Source: Desulfuromonadaceae bacterium (GTDB taxonomy: Bacteria; Desulfobacterota; Desulfuromonadia; Desulfuromonadales; Geopsychrobacteraceae). Taken from it: a DNA stretch of 5,695 nt. This document shows, piece by piece, positions 5,650 through 5,695 of the stretch. The notes beneath the pieces were generated by a model. That model ran no database searches and was not told the origin of the DNA. It saw only the letters and a list, made by a program, of their open reading frames with translations. A program made the translations under genes and the position numbers. Where the stretch lies: positions 1-5,695 of the forward strand of contig DAOWKG010000168.1 of assembly GCA_030639985.1 (NCBI GenBank). The letters are read 5' to 3'. Position 1 is the stretch's first letter. Each line of letters opens with the position of its first letter.

Positions 5650-5695
5650 GTATCTTCGTCAGGAGGCTGTCGGACTTTACAAGAATCTACTGCAA
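5624..5695 (+). CDS. possible 5' end of a divergent plus-strand gene (partial)
   Basis: A plus-strand ATG at 5624 opens a frame that stays open for 24 codons to the window edge. It begins MPVAAQQGKYLRQ and continues EAVGLYKNLLQ. An in-frame ATG four codons earlier (5612) overlaps the yhcC start at CATG. GGTGA at 5615-5619 could act as a weak ribosome binding site for the 5624 start. The helical, protein-like composition is suggestive, but its start would lie only 10 bp from the divergent yhcC start, leaving no room for a plus-strand promoter outside yhcC. I do not recognise a family. It may be a chance open frame in the yhcC leader. Confidence 0.3.
   Translation, partial: MPVAAQQGKYLRQEAVGLYKNLLQ

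Noticed and set aside
2344..5673. Shared GGCTGTCGG at 2344-2352 and 5665-5673
   Set aside because: Nine-base matches are expected many times in 5.7 kb, and the flanking bases do not match.

Overview
The window is about 5.7 kb of an ordinary chromosome from a Gram-negative bacterium, with mid-range GC (I estimate 45-50% by eye). Four well-supported genes all lie on the minus strand. In transcription order they are a YhcC/YtqA-type radical SAM protein (yhcC), a Rep-type superfamily 1 DNA helicase (rep), an OsmC-family protein, and a malonyl-CoA decarboxylase. The Rep and radical SAM proteins resemble those of Desulfuromonadia-type (deltaproteobacterial) and gammaproteobacterial lineages. I lean weakly to the former, from remembered family sequences, but cannot settle it without a search.

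Layout. Positions 1-60 are the 3' end of an unidentified plus-strand gene, converging on the decarboxylase gene, with a possible intrinsic terminator overlapping its stop. The decarboxylase gene (84-1523) follows the osmC-like gene (1642-2034) across a 118-bp gap, so the two could be cotranscribed. A 348-bp gap (2035-2382) has no credible gene but is rich in inverted repeats: a REP-like double hairpin, and a cluster of hairpins just past the rep stop codon. The rep gene occupies 2383-4422. The 270-bp gap between rep and yhcC carries a possible 41-codon plus-strand ORF with a signal-peptide-like N-terminus, and a four-unit 7-bp tandem repeat that runs into the last codons of yhcC. At the right edge a plus-strand frame opens next to the yhcC start and runs off the window. 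It may be the start of a divergent gene.

Function. The four genes do not form an obvious pathway. Rep is a replication and repair housekeeping enzyme. The radical SAM protein belongs to a family linked to tRNA wobble-uridine modification in Gram-positive bacteria. The OsmC-like protein is probably a thiol-dependent peroxide or redox protein. The decarboxylase turns malonyl-CoA into acetyl-CoA. Gaps of 118-348 bp suggest mostly separate transcription units that happen to be co-oriented. I see no tRNA, rRNA, CRISPR array, transposase or phage gene. The least explained material is intergenic: the repeats and the two small or partial ORFs. I found no convincing evidence of a new multi-gene system.
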